Assembly: GCF_014207535.1 (NCBI RefSeq)
Contig: NZ_JACHGK010000002.1
Location: 1 to 64,000 of the forward strand
Length of the DNA: 64,000 bases
Direction: 5' to 3'
Source: Bacillus benzoevorans
Lineage (GTDB): Bacteria; Bacillota; Bacilli; Bacillales; Cytobacillaceae
The notes under the pieces are model-generated. The model worked only from the letters and a program-made list of their open reading frames with translations, did not search any database and had not been told where the DNA came from. Positions 17,171-26,082 of the stretch are shown in pieces. The position numbers and the translations under genes are program-made. The first letter of the stretch is position 1; each line of letters opens with the position of its first letter.

Positions 17171-17222
17171 CGCCTCCCAACATGTATAACTGTGCCAACA
17201 GCTTTATACATGTTGGAAGGCG
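17171..17222 (-). terminator. Terminator of the riboswitch-controlled operon
   Basis: Long stem with arms CGCCTCCCAACATGTATAA and TTATACATGTTGGAAGGCG, with one mismatch. It is followed on the minus strand by TTTTTTTCC and lies past the SDR stop at 17300. A GTGACTGTGCACTCAGATC repeat (17129) follows it. Confidence 0.85.
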
Positions 17223-17299
17223 TCCCACAAAACGAATGGTTATGAATTTAGATTATGATCAACGAGTGGCATGCCTCCCATTCATCACCAGCACTCACT

Positions 17300-18064
17300 C
17301 TACATTACGAATCCACCATCAACATATAGCGTTTGTCCAGTCATAAACCGGCTCCAGGCAGAGGCTAAGAACATCACGGGTCCGGATATATCATCAGGCG
17401 TAGCAATTCTTTTTAATGGTGTTTGCGCAATTATGATTTCCTTCAGTTCTTCCTTTGTCGTTCTGCTGGCGTCCGTTGGATAAACAAGTCCAGGGGCCAC
17501 ACAATTTACTCTGATGCCAAACGCTCCTACTTCGGCAGCCAAGTTACGGCTATACCCCAATAGCGCGGTCTTTGCTGTATTGTATTCATGATACGGAACG
17601 ATCGGTCTTTCGACTAAGTTGGAAATCATGTTAATAATACTGCCTTGACTCTGTTTCTTCATGATTGGAACGACGGCTTGACACATATAATGGGTCGAGC
17701 GCACTGCCCCATCGATTTGCGCCTGGTAATCCTCCCATTGCAACTGCCAAGCTAATTGACGATTTTCCGGATCAAATTGGAAAGGTTTAAAAGCATTATT
17801 GACCATGACATCGATTTTTCCTGTTTCTAAGACAACTTGTTCAACCATTCGATTCACGGCAGATTCAGAGGTGACATCCCCCTGAATCGCCCATCCGTCT
17901 CCGCCAAGCTCGATACACTCGGACGCCACTCTTTCCGCCATTGCTTCATTTTGCAGATAATTGACGATAACAAAGGCCCCTTCCTTTGCAAAAGCACGAG
18001 CAATCGCTGCTCCAATTCCACGGCTTGCCCCTGTCACGAGGACTACTTTTCCTTGAAAATTCAT
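17300..18064 (-). CDS. SDR family NAD(P)-dependent oxidoreductase
   Basis: 254 aa classical short-chain dehydrogenase (FabG-like). Rossmann motif TGASRGIG (11-18), NNA at 89-91, catalytic Ser148, Tyr161 and Lys165 (YNTAK). The residue after the second beta strand (VNYLQNE) does not settle NADH versus NADPH. It is the last gene of the TPP-riboswitch operon; its ATG overlaps the stop of the binding-protein gene (TAATG). In this setting I infer reduction of the aldehyde made by the LuxC-like enzyme to an alcohol. That role is inference; FabG-like enzymes have many substrates. Confidence 0.85.
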   Translation of the reverse strand: MNFQGKVVLVTGASRGIGAAIARAFAKEGAFVIVNYLQNEAMAERVASECIELGGDGWAIQGDVTSESAVNRMVEQVVLETGKIDVMVNNAFKPFQFDPENRQLAWQLQWEDYQAQIDGAVRSTHYMCQAVVPIMKKQSQGSIINMISNLVERPIVPYHEYNTAKTALLGYSRNLAAEVGAFGIRVNCVAPGLVYPTDASRTTKEELKEIIIAQTPLKRIATPDDISGPVMFLASAWSRFMTGQTLYVDGGFVM

Positions 18065-19068
18065 TATTTTTCCTCCAAGAACTCCTCTGTAATTACCTGC
18101 GACATATCCAGTTTATTCTTCACCAGACCTAACCGTTGGTACGTATCAGCTCCTTGCTGTAAAACAGACACATCCATAGCTCCTAATCCATTTTCTTCTG
18201 TTCCCGCAGAAATACTAGAGGCGTTCCTCAATTTAATAATCTCCAGATTCACTTTTTCATCCTTTCCATCAATCGCAGCCTTTTTCGCTAGTGTTGCTGC
18301 TTCTTCTGGATGCTTCACCATCCACTCCGCACTGTCACGATACGCTGCAATAAATTTCTTCAACTCGTCCTTTTTCTCTTCGTATGTTTTCTCTGTGACA
18401 ACGAAAACATCACTTGGGATATTCAGGTAATCTTTTACCTCAATGACATTTACATCTCCTAATCCCTTTTGTTTCGCAAGGAAAAGGCCAGTATCAGTGG
18501 CGGCTGTCGCATCCACCTGTCCTTGCATGAGCGGGGCAAAGTTTGAGATGCCTGTTTCCACAATATTGACATCCTTTTCCGTAAGCCCGGCCTGATGTAA
18601 AAGAATTAATAAATTTTGCCGCGTTCCGCTTGTTAAACTATAAACACCAATGGTTTTTCCTTTTAAATCTTCTGGTTTCTCAATCTTACTTTGTTTTAAA
18701 GACACGACATTGAACACATTCTGAGGATAAATATTATAAATAACCTTTAATTTTTCTCCCTTATCTAAGGCAAAGTAAAGGGAACCTGGGTCGGTAAAGG
18801 CCACGTCCGCTTGACCCGAAAGGATATTTTTCACAGCATCACCGCCGCCGGCACCAGGAATCACCGTTAAATCTATTCCCTTTTCTTTAAAAAAACCCTT
18901 TTCTTCATCCACTAATAGATTGGTCGCCTCTGTAATCGGCTGACTCCAGTTTGCTACCGTAATCGGCTGCATCTTTTCTTTTTCATTGGTTGAACCTGTC
19001 TCCTCTTTTGCTCCGCATGCAGCGAGGAACAATAAAATAAAGACCATCCATAAACTTTTGAGTTTCAT
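18064..19068 (-). CDS. ABC transporter substrate-binding lipoprotein (NMT1/THI5-like)
   Basis: 334 aa. The lipoprotein signal MKLKSLWMVFILLFLAACG has Cys18 as the anchor. It then follows the NMT1/THI5 and SsuA/TauA fold: VANWSQPITEATNLLVDEEKGFF, VIPGAGGGDAVKNILSGQAD and GKTIGVYSLTSGTRQNLL. Family members bind formylaminopyrimidine (ThiY), thiamin precursors, taurine or alkanesulfonates. A ligand related to thiamin pyrimidine is favoured because the operon lies behind a TPP riboswitch. The ATG at 19068 follows AAAGGAGATATAAAAAG; the frame can be extended to 19113 but that would spoil the signal peptide. Confidence 0.85.
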   Translation of the reverse strand: MKLKSLWMVFILLFLAACGAKEETGSTNEKEKMQPITVANWSQPITEATNLLVDEEKGFFKEKGIDLTVIPGAGGGDAVKNILSGQADVAFTDPGSLYFALDKGEKLKVIYNIYPQNVFNVVSLKQSKIEKPEDLKGKTIGVYSLTSGTRQNLLILLHQAGLTEKDVNIVETGISNFAPLMQGQVDATAATDTGLFLAKQKGLGDVNVIEVKDYLNIPSDVFVVTEKTYEEKKDELKKFIAAYRDSAEWMVKHPEEAATLAKKAAIDGKDEKVNLEIIKLRNASSISAGTEENGLGAMDVSVLQQGADTYQRLGLVKNKLDMSQVITEEFLEEK

Positions 19069-19072
19069 CTTT

Positions 19073-19822
19073 TTATATCTCCTTTTGATATCTTTTGGAC
19101 CACTTTTTCTCAAACCAAGAAACGATGAGATAAAGAATCATGCCAAAAATCGTTAATAGTAATAAAGCGGCAAACATAAGCGGTGTATCCATCATCGCTT
19201 GAGTAGCGATAATAAGCGCTCCTAATCCTTCACTGCCTCCGATAAATTCCCCGACAACGGCTCCAACGACTGCTAAGACGACAGACACGCGGAGCCCGGC
19301 CAAAATTCCCGGCATACCTGCAGGAATTTTCAAATGAATTAATGTTTGCAAGCGTGTCGCTCCCATCATTTTAAATAGTTCCTGTTTTTGCTTGTCGCTT
19401 GACTGAATCGCTGTCACTGTACTTTCGAGTAACGGGAAAAAACAAACTAAAGCCGTGATCACCACTTTAGACGTCATCCCAAAACCAAACCAAAGGATAA
19501 ATAAAGGAGCTAAAGCCAGCTTTGGCACAGCCTGGCTGGCCACAATATAAGGGAATAGAAGCTTCCGTAAAAAAGTGATCTCTCCCATGAGGATTCCAGT
19601 AATAAATCCCAATAAACCGCCAAAAAGCAACCCAAGGGAAACTTCTGTAACAGTCCGATAAATATGCTGCGTGAAATAACCGCTCGAAAGCCCCTCAATA
19701 AGAGTCTTCAAAATGACGGAAGGTGCCGGCAGTACAAGTTCTGACAAAGTTGCAGCTGCACCTTCCCATACCGCGAGTAAGAGAAGCAGCAATAAAAACG
19801 AATAGATGGGCATTTTTTTCAT
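19073..19822 (-). CDS. ABC transporter permease (ThiX/SsuC type)
   Basis: 249 aa with six membrane spans. The BPD_transp_1 coupling motif lies near 167-185 (LKIPAGMPGILAGLRVSVV; EAA-loop form G-x(9)-LP-like). It forms the channel of the importer with the ATPase upstream and the lipoprotein downstream. Its ATG overlaps the ATPase stop by 4 bases, so translation is coupled. Closest in type to ThiX, SsuC and TauC permeases. The TPP riboswitch at the head of the operon points to a thiamin-related substrate. Confidence 0.87.
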   Translation of the reverse strand: MKKMPIYSFLLLLLLLAVWEGAAATLSELVLPAPSVILKTLIEGLSSGYFTQHIYRTVTEVSLGLLFGGLLGFITGILMGEITFLRKLLFPYIVASQAVPKLALAPLFILWFGFGMTSKVVITALVCFFPLLESTVTAIQSSDKQKQELFKMMGATRLQTLIHLKIPAGMPGILAGLRVSVVLAVVGAVVGEFIGGSEGLGALIIATQAMMDTPLMFAALLLLTIFGMILYLIVSWFEKKWSKRYQKEI

Positions 19823-20568
19823 GATTGTTCACCGTTCATCGCTTGACGTAGTGATAAACATATTTCATTAAAATAGGGTTCATATCTCATACTCATCGTG
19901 CGCGGTCTTTCTAGCTTTACAGGTGTTTGATAGACAATTTCACCTTGTGCCATGACAGCTGCTACGTCTGATAAATAAACAGCTTCCGCAATATCATGCG
20001 TAATAAAGAGAACGGTGATATTGTGCATATGACACATCCGTAGCAGATCGTCTTGCAGTTCTTCTCTTGTAATGGCATCCAGTGAGGCAAAAGGTTCGTC
20101 TAGAAATAACAGGGAAGGCTTTTGAATCAGAGCTCTCGCAAGTGCCACGCGGCTCTGTTGCCCGCCCGATAATTGCAGGGGGTAGCGCTCACGATAAGAT
20201 TCCAATCCAACGAGTTCCAATAACTCCAATGCCTGATTTTTATCCTCTTTTGTGACTTTCCGTTTCAGCTTTATGGGAAGCAGCATATTCTCCATCACCG
20301 TTTTCCATTCCAAAAGATTCGGAGTTTGGAACACAAATCCACATTGTGGCGAAGGTTTCACGACTTCCTTTCCTTGCAGCCTAATCCTTCCTTGATCAGA
20401 CGAAAGCAAACCGGCGGCCAGCTTTAATAGTGTTGTTTTTCCGCAGCCGCTTTTTCCTAATAAACAATGAAACTCCCCTTCTTTAATTTCCCAGTTGATT
20501 CGGCGCAGAACGGGATCTTTCCCTTGCTGATAGCTATATGTCACATCTTCGATTGTCAAAAAACTCAC
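19819..20568 (-). CDS. ABC transporter ATP-binding protein (ThiZ/SsuB type)
   Basis: 249 aa nucleotide-binding subunit. Walker A GKSGCGKTT (38-46), Q-loop FVFQTPNLLEW, signature LSGGQQSRVALARAL, Walker B LLFLDEPFASLDA and H-loop ITHDIAEAV are all intact. Subfamily of nitrate, sulfonate and thiamin-precursor importers. It lies 11 bases downstream of the LuxC-like gene and overlaps the permease gene. With those neighbours it forms a complete importer. Confidence 0.9.
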   Translation of the reverse strand: MSFLTIEDVTYSYQQGKDPVLRRINWEIKEGEFHCLLGKSGCGKTTLLKLAAGLLSSDQGRIRLQGKEVVKPSPQCGFVFQTPNLLEWKTVMENMLLPIKLKRKVTKEDKNQALELLELVGLESYRERYPLQLSGGQQSRVALARALIQKPSLLFLDEPFASLDAITREELQDDLLRMCHMHNITVLFITHDIAEAVYLSDVAAVMAQGEIVYQTPVKLERPRTMSMRYEPYFNEICLSLRQAMNGEQS

Positions 20569-20579
20569 GTAAATACCTC

Positions 20580-22019
20580 CTAATCCACATAAGGAGCAAA
20601 CCGTTCACTATCCCCTTCGGCCGAGGATTCGATATCCACCATGTTAATTAAATCCAATAAATTAAAGCGGCCGTCATGATGCCAGCCAGCTTCTGGTGCC
20701 GTCATCCTCCCCAAAGCCGTTATTCGTGTAACTCCTATCGAGGCTAAACTTTCCGACCATTGAAAAAGTTCCTTTGGACTTGCAGCCATTCCGACGGTTT
20801 GTAAAAAAGAGAGGTAAGGTTTCATCGACGGAAGAATGTCTTCTATTTTTTCAAAGGCGATGACTCGAATCACCCGGTTCAAAGGACTTGGAGTAAAGTC
20901 CATCGCCTTTTCTTCATAAACGACCGTCCAATCATTCCCATCATTTCCAAGCACTTCTTTTCCTCTATTTGTAAAGACGCTCATTTCCTCCTTTTGCCGC
21001 CATGAAGCAAGAGCCGCTGATTCTTCCATGGAAAGAGCGCGCCGCGGATATCTTGTACCAAGGTTGTCCAGCTCTGTCGCCATATACTGAGCAAACTCCC
21101 GCGGTGTGACTTTTCCGCCCTTTTGCACATAAAAGAGATGGGGTGAATAGCAGCCTTGCTGGTCATAACGAACGACATCAAGGGCGGCTTGATGAGCGGT
21201 TCTCCAAGCTTTTTGCGCATCTAAGGCTGCACTTGAAATCATGCCAAAACTCACTTTATGACCAAATGGCAAAAAACGTGTTGTAATCGGAATGCGACTT
21301 TGCAGGGACTGTAATGACTGGTTCCCGCCGTATCCGATGACGAGGTTCGATTGGTCAAATACCGCTTTCTCTCGCTCTTCATCTCCGCCTTTCCACCACA
21401 CAACTGCCAAGCAGTTGGCTAACCTTGGCTCCACTTCTACTAAAGCTTGCGCAAACCAGCCGGCAAAAAGGGGTTCAGAACTCGATACTTTTCCGATATT
21501 TCCTGCTTTCACTATGAGACCCGATACGAAACTCCATAGCGGCAATGCCGGAACATTTCCTGCCCACACATGAGTGATGAGTCCGGGTCCGATTGCTTTG
21601 GAAAAACCGCCTTTTACGCGCGGCTGAAAGTCATCAAGCAATAATGGATTTCCTAAGTCTTCCACAACAAAACGCTGGAGCTCATGTTTACGAAATGATT
21701 TTAAATAAGAAGTAAGCCCAAGACGGATCGTTTCTTCATCATAACCTGTGACAATCGGTAACAGCTTTTCCGCCTTTTGGCGATAGGATGAGCTTCGGTC
21801 TAAGAATCGGTCCATTACTTTATCAATGATCCCCACCACTTCAGATACGGTAAGTGATTTTAAACCTTCAGCACTTCCCCTTTTAACGGTGTCGATAACT
21901 TTATTCATTTGTTCATTCGACAAGAGCGGCAGTTCCACTTCCAAATCGTGGAATTTAAGGATTTTCCTCTCAAATTCCTCTTCCCCGATATCGGGAATAT
22001 AACCAGCTACTTCCCTCAT
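20580..22019 (-). CDS. luxC: LuxC-like acyl-CoA/acyl-protein reductase
   Basis: 479 aa, LuxC family (PF05893). In bioluminescent bacteria LuxC takes an acyl group from LuxE onto a Cys and reduces it with NADPH to an aldehyde. The nucleophile region YDQQGCYSPH (Cys290) and the glycine-rich stretch WAGNVPALPLWSF (152-164) are intact. Length is normal for the family (about 480). There is no luciferase (luxAB) anywhere in the window. The gene follows the LuxE-like gene with a 4-base overlap and lies under a TPP riboswitch. I infer that it makes the aldehyde of a thiamin-related carboxylic acid rather than a fatty aldehyde. A fatty acid substrate remains possible. Confidence 0.87.
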   Translation of the reverse strand: MREVAGYIPDIGEEEFERKILKFHDLEVELPLLSNEQMNKVIDTVKRGSAEGLKSLTVSEVVGIIDKVMDRFLDRSSSYRQKAEKLLPIVTGYDEETIRLGLTSYLKSFRKHELQRFVVEDLGNPLLLDDFQPRVKGGFSKAIGPGLITHVWAGNVPALPLWSFVSGLIVKAGNIGKVSSSEPLFAGWFAQALVEVEPRLANCLAVVWWKGGDEEREKAVFDQSNLVIGYGGNQSLQSLQSRIPITTRFLPFGHKVSFGMISSAALDAQKAWRTAHQAALDVVRYDQQGCYSPHLFYVQKGGKVTPREFAQYMATELDNLGTRYPRRALSMEESAALASWRQKEEMSVFTNRGKEVLGNDGNDWTVVYEEKAMDFTPSPLNRVIRVIAFEKIEDILPSMKPYLSFLQTVGMAASPKELFQWSESLASIGVTRITALGRMTAPEAGWHHDGRFNLLDLINMVDIESSAEGDSERFAPYVD

Positions 22020-23104
22020 TTCGCAAAACCCTTCGCTAAATGAATAAACTCCTCAACAGCAAGCGAGCAGCCTCTTGCTTCGGCACCTTCCACTCTTCCT
22101 AATAGGATAAATCCATTCTCAGCCTCAATTCCGAGATCCTCTGTGAGAATCGTCGTCACCGAATTGAAGTTTGCTAAATCACAATGTACAAGTACGCCGC
22201 GTTCCCCCTTTGCCACCTCTTCACCTGTTAACGGATTGATCACTCTCGTTCTAATCCAGCTGGGTCCTGATTTAACAGACGGAACAACTTCATTTCCATC
22301 GTCATAAAATTGCGTACTTAGCTCCGTTATTCCATACATATTGATACAATTGCTTCTTTCCACACCAAAATATTTTGTCAGCAATCCATAAAACTCATTC
22401 AAATCTAATTCTTTTGATTGATTCTTATAGCCTCCTGTATCGAGGATCTTACTTCCTTTTGGTAAATTGAACGTCTTTCCTAATCGTTTTAATTCCTCAA
22501 ACAGATGGACAAAGCTATAGCTTGCTCCGAGTAAAGCATACGGTTCTCCCGTTTCTTCAGCACGCTTTAATTCACTCAGTATTTGTTCCATGTCTAACCC
22601 ATTCTCATTTAATAAATAACAGCTGCCTTCTGTACCAAACTCCTTTACCCCAACGGCTAAATAATGTGCTAACGATGAATTCGGCAATTCCTTAATTGTT
22701 GGAAAAAGCACGCCCATACGGATTTTCTCTGTTTCTTTCATAAATCGTTCTTTAAAGTTTACGATCATGGAAAGTTCCCTTATTTCTAGCGTTGATTGAT
22801 AATGCCTACCTTTAATCCCTTTTGTCGTACCGCTTGTCATAAAAACCGCGACTGCTGCTTCCGGGTCTGTACAAGTCAATGGAACCTCTTTAAACGCATT
22901 CATCGGCACAAACGGAATGTCCCGCCAATCTTTTACCAGTCGCGGTGTTTTTCCTTTTTGGCGGCAAAAAACTTGATAAGGAAGGTTATGCTGATATTGA
23001 TAAGAAAAAATACGTAACGCTAATTTGTTAAACGCCTCTTCGGAGGGCTGATTCTTTTTGATAAATGGCGAAAGTTCTTCTATGATCTCTTGCTGCTGAC
23101 TCAT
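22016..23104 (-). CDS. luxE: LuxE-like acyl-protein synthetase
   Basis: 362 aa, LuxE family (PF04443) of adenylate-forming enzymes. LuxE activates a carboxylic acid as acyl-AMP and moves it to its own Cys for reduction by LuxC. Visible: phosphate loop MTSGTTKGIKG (89-99), adenylation motif NMYGITELSTQFYD, and the C-terminal GRVEGAEARGCSLAVEE with Cys346, matching the acyl-carrying Cys of LuxE. The ATG at 23104 follows AAAGGATTGG; the frame could extend to 23140 but that would run into the terminator stem. First gene after the TPP riboswitch. It overlaps the LuxC-like gene by 4 bases, so the pair is probably made in equal amounts. Confidence 0.87.
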   Translation of the reverse strand: MSQQQEIIEELSPFIKKNQPSEEAFNKLALRIFSYQYQHNLPYQVFCRQKGKTPRLVKDWRDIPFVPMNAFKEVPLTCTDPEAAVAVFMTSGTTKGIKGRHYQSTLEIRELSMIVNFKERFMKETEKIRMGVLFPTIKELPNSSLAHYLAVGVKEFGTEGSCYLLNENGLDMEQILSELKRAEETGEPYALLGASYSFVHLFEELKRLGKTFNLPKGSKILDTGGYKNQSKELDLNEFYGLLTKYFGVERSNCINMYGITELSTQFYDDGNEVVPSVKSGPSWIRTRVINPLTGEEVAKGERGVLVHCDLANFNSVTTILTEDLGIEAENGFILLGRVEGAEARGCSLAVEEFIHLAKGFAK

Positions 23105-23134
23105 CTGATCCAATCCTTTCAAACACAAAATAAA

Positions 23135-23160
23135 ATGCACCCTGCCTAAGCAAAGTGCAT
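23135..23160 (-). terminator. Riboswitch expression-platform terminator
   Basis: On the minus strand ATGCACTTTGC TTAG GCAGGGTGCAT is a strong stem followed by TTTATTTT. It lies between the TPP aptamer and the LuxE-like start, so TPP binding probably ends transcription here. Confidence 0.75.
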
Positions 23161-23178
23161 AAAATGACTGTTCTCATG

Positions 23179-23262
23179 CTCCCTGCGCTGGCATTACCCA
23201 TCAGGTTCAAACGGTCTACGACGGCCTAGTCGTACTCTCAGCCTGATTCCACAGACTCCCGA
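23179..23262 (-). promoter_or_regulatory. TPP riboswitch (THI box) aptamer
   Basis: Read on the minus strand: GGGAGTC opening helix, GGCTGAGAGTACGACT (pyrimidine-sensing CTGAGA arm), then GACCGTTTGAACCTGATGGG and TAATGCCAGCGCAGGGAG (pyrophosphate arm and closing helix). All THI-box consensus blocks are present in order and spacing. It controls the LuxE-LuxC-ABC-SDR operon and links those genes to thiamin status. Confidence 0.95.
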
Positions 23263-23360
23263 TTTTCATTATTATTCATACTATTATAATAGTCTACTTA
23301 TTTTTCTACGATAATGCAAATCCTATGTTTTAGAAACATGGGGACTGTTCTTAACATAGC

Positions 23361-23840
23361 CTATAATAAATATTTGGTTACTAAATCATTAACAATCTCA
23401 TTTTGTTCAGCGGGTAAACAATGAGAACTATTCGGAATCAATACTGCAGTGATTTTTGGAATAGCAGCAGCATTATCTAATGCCTTTTTTGTCGATGAAT
23501 AAACAACCTCTTGTTCACTAATTAATACTAGTGTTTCAGCCTGTAATCTCTCAAGTTCCTCTTGCTTAAAGACCTTTGGTGCAACACGAAGATTAATTTT
23601 TCCATACTTATAGCCAATAAAAAATTGGTTATACAATGTTTCATTAGGAACATTTTGCTTAGCAAACATCCAATTATATAAATTTCTTATAAAAAAAGAA
23701 TTTCTAAACCACAATGCCGGAAACAATTTAAATGGAGATTTCCAATTTAAAGGGGCAAAACTCATAACAGGTGCAAGTAATACTAATTTTTTGATCCGTT
23801 TAGAATTTAAACTGAATTGTAAAGCTATCCACCCACCCAT
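23361..23840 (-). pseudogene. Alpha/beta hydrolase, N-terminally truncated
   Basis: 159 aa. The frame begins at the nucleophile elbow: GDSMGG-like sequence (NRDSMGGWIALQFS just upstream of the ATG), so the first four strands of the fold, about 90 residues, are missing. The remaining part keeps KRIKKLVLLAP, the cap and NSSHCLP with the catalytic His. Upstream sequence on the same strand gives no matching N-terminal half in any frame I read. No function can be assigned to the remnant. Confidence 0.65.
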
Positions 23841-23934
23841 AGAGTCCCGGTTAAGGCACCCATATAAACGTTGACGATCACTTTAGGGCTGCCACTATTA
23901 ACTATCGCAATTGAAAAAAGAACTTTGAATAAGA

Positions 23935-23968
23935 AAAACATAGGGAGATTTAAGTCTTCCTATGTTTT
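23935..23968 (-). terminator. Terminator after the 49-aa gene
   Basis: AAAACATAGGGAGA / TCTTCCTATGTTTT stem of 13-14 bp; T-rich on the minus strand. It begins 8 bases past the stop at 23977. Confidence 0.75.
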
Positions 23969-23976
23969 CATTCACA

Positions 23977-24126
23977 TTATTTATCTGTTTGTTTTTGCTT
24001 CTTTTTCAAATACTCCGTACGCATTTTTTCAAGTTGCTGCTTTTTATCAAATTTGGCAGGCGTCTGTTTTTCATGAAACTTCGTCACAGCTGCCTGACCT
24101 TTATAATCCAATTGATATTTTCCCAC
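23977..24126 (-). CDS. Small basic conserved Bacillus protein (49 aa)
   Basis: Unrecognised function. It encodes MGKYQLDYKGQAAVTKFHEK..., rich in Lys and Gln, with a predicted C-terminal helix (KKQQLEKMRTEYLKKKQ). The GTG at 24126 is preceded by AGTAGGTGA 6 bases away, and a clear terminator follows the stop. Short Lys-rich proteins with this GKYQLDYKG opening recur in Bacillus genomes as far as I recall. A second GTG at 24135 is possible but is poorly spaced. Site, terminator and composition all favour a real gene. Confidence 0.7.
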   Translation of the reverse strand: MGKYQLDYKGQAAVTKFHEKQTPAKFDKKQQLEKMRTEYLKKKQKQTDK

Positions 24127-24269
24127 TTTGTTCACCTACTTTTCTTGTCTTTAAACTTTCTAATAGTCTTTATATCCCTTAGATCTTTGCAGCTCTTCAA
24201 ATATATCTTTCTGCCTATGGAATCAGAATATTCAACCTTTCGATAAGTGACTAGGCACTCGGATCTACA

Positions 24270-24713
24270 CTACTTATTTGGAAGTGACTCCCATATATTT
24301 TCAAGCCATTTATCAAAATCCGCCCCCTTGTCACCTTCATACGTATCATATACATCCAGTCTCATCTTCTGTACCTTTACTTTGAACTCCTGATAGCTAT
24401 GACCTGCTGGCAGACTCTTTTTGATTCTTAACAAGATTTTAGTAGTATCTTTAACCAAATCACCTTTTTTCCTAGACGGTAATTCAACATCTTCACCTAA
24501 TTTTTTCAAAGTACGGAATGCAGCTTCTTGCACCTTATACACAGCATCATTATTCATTAATCGCATAAGAATATCGATTGTTTGTTTATTCTTCCAATGC
24601 CCTAACTCGTCCACCGCATCTAAACGGTCTCTCCAACTTGATGTTCGATTGGCCTGCTTTTTTAATTCCGCATAATTTTCAGGTAGTGCACTTATTTCTT
24701 CTGTTTTTTTCAA
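24270..24713 (-). CDS. HEAT-repeat protein
   Basis: 147 aa, all helical. The segment RTSSWRDRLDAVDELGHWKNKQTIDILMRLMNND (about 23-57) and VYKVQEAAFRTLKKLGEDVEL form two HEAT-type repeats, a protein-protein interaction scaffold. The C-terminal third (KILLRIKKSLPAGHSYQEFKVKVQKMRLDVYDTYEGDKG) is acidic and not recognised. RBS AAAGGAGTTTTA precedes the ATG. A GTGACTAGGCACTCGGATC repeat touches the stop codon region (24246-24264). No partner is evident from neighbours. Confidence 0.7.
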   Translation of the reverse strand: MKKTEEISALPENYAELKKQANRTSSWRDRLDAVDELGHWKNKQTIDILMRLMNNDAVYKVQEAAFRTLKKLGEDVELPSRKKGDLVKDTTKILLRIKKSLPAGHSYQEFKVKVQKMRLDVYDTYEGDKGADFDKWLENIWESLPNK

Positions 24714-24910
24714 TTAATAAAACTCCTTTTATCATCCATTTGACTTAATGATACCATAATTTACAACTAAACTTTATTTTTCGATAAAACAGACAGCGGT
24801 GTTCTCCAAATCCGTTAAAATTTCAGTGTTTTCATTGCATCATTATATCCAATTATTTGCACAACACAAATGTATTGCGATTGAATGGATTACAATTGCA
24901 GCTATATCGA

Positions 24911-25618
24911 TTAAACAATCATTTTCCAGCTGGAAAAAGCCAGCCAGTTTTGCCGTTGCTCATAATCGGGTAGTATTTTACCAACTAGACGCCAAAAGGA
25001 TCGATCGTGATTCATGTGTACCATATGGCACATTTCATGAACGACAACGTAATCGATTACCGCTAACGGTGCCATAGACAGCCTCCAATTAAATGTTAAC
25101 TGTCGCATTGAATCACAGGTACCCCAAGTTTTCTTATTATCAGCTATACGTACAGAACGCGGTTTTATTTTAAAGTAGCTTTGATAGAATTGAATACGCT
25201 TCTCCACTAACGCTTTACACTGCTGATAATAAAACCGTTTCAAGGCTTGCTTTATTCTATCCTCTTCATGATGTTTCACATATATATGCAGCTTATCCCC
25301 TTCAAACACAACATTGTCTTTCTCGATGTCTGAATCCTGAAAGATCAAAATGGGAAAAGCGTTTCCTAAATAAAGAAAACTTCCATCCTCATCATAGACG
25401 TTCTCCTTGTGTCCAACAGCTCTATCCTTCATTTCTTTTGTCCTTTGTTGGATAAAATCCCAGTGTTCCTCTAGTAATTGAAGTATGCATTCTTTAGAAG
25501 TCCCTTTTGGTGCTTGCACTTCAACATTTCCATAAAGATCTATATTAATGCCCATCGTTGTACGCTTTTTATAAATTAAATCAAATCTGATTGTCTCGCC
25601 AGAAAAAGTATGTATCAT
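24911..25618 (-). CDS. M48-type metallopeptidase, YgjP/DUF45 family
   Basis: 235 aa. Contains the zinc site HEMCHMVHMNHDRSFW: His194, Glu195, His198, with the third ligand in the MNHDRSFW motif. The domain WGTCDSMRQLTFNWRLSMAPLAVIDYVVVHE is typical of the WLM/YgjP group found near restriction or SprT-like genes. It is cytosolic, with no signal peptide. The biological substrate is unknown. The start at 25618 is the first ATG, with GGAGATTAA upstream. The C-terminus ends shortly after YEQRQNWLAFSSWKMIV. It appears complete and stands alone. Confidence 0.85.
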   Translation of the reverse strand: MIHTFSGETIRFDLIYKKRTTMGINIDLYGNVEVQAPKGTSKECILQLLEEHWDFIQQRTKEMKDRAVGHKENVYDEDGSFLYLGNAFPILIFQDSDIEKDNVVFEGDKLHIYVKHHEEDRIKQALKRFYYQQCKALVEKRIQFYQSYFKIKPRSVRIADNKKTWGTCDSMRQLTFNWRLSMAPLAVIDYVVVHEMCHMVHMNHDRSFWRLVGKILPDYEQRQNWLAFSSWKMIV

Positions 25619-25822
25619 TTAATCTCCTAGAATTTCCGAAGTTTTTATTTTCCCATGGTCCCCATTTCAACTTATTGAGCAGCAAAAGCGCACCACCTTT
25701 TGATAGGAGACGTGAATACCTGTGGTCTTACAGCATGCTCAGCAACAGTCTTAGTATCTGTCTCCCCTAGTCTACCAAAAATGAGCGAAAACCGCACGAT
25801 TTGCATGCTTCTTTTAAAATAC

Positions 25823-25912
25823 ATCCCTTGAAAAAACAAGGGACATGTTTGAACTTGTCCCAATAATAATAATAATAAGGGATAAGTCGGGATACAGGAC
25901 CTGTCCTGTGTC
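25823..25912. repeat. REP-like palindrome cluster with AAT tract
   Basis: CCCTTG/CAAGGG hairpin, then ACTTGTCCC, an (AAT)n tract (25862-25876) and GGACCTGTCC. It belongs to the GGGACAGG family. The rest of the 25619-26082 gap shows no gene. Confidence 0.5.
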
Positions 25913-26082
25913 CAATTATCAGTTTGTCCTCTAACATTTACCAAGAGAGTAACTTCTTAGTACTTTGCATATTTGTTTATATTTATCCATTTCCTTCCAT
26001 AATGAAGAAGGAGTTTCAAGCAGATTATTAGAAAACATAATGAGACTTTACAAAAATCTTCGAAAAAAATCAGGAGGTTATT

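Noticed and set aside
20580..23104. Bioluminescence (lux) operon
   Set aside because: No luxAB and no luxD. The TPP riboswitch and thiamin-type transporter point elsewhere.
25672..25944. 90-aa minus-strand ORF
   Set aside because: Runs through an (AAT)n tract and REP palindrome; chance frame.
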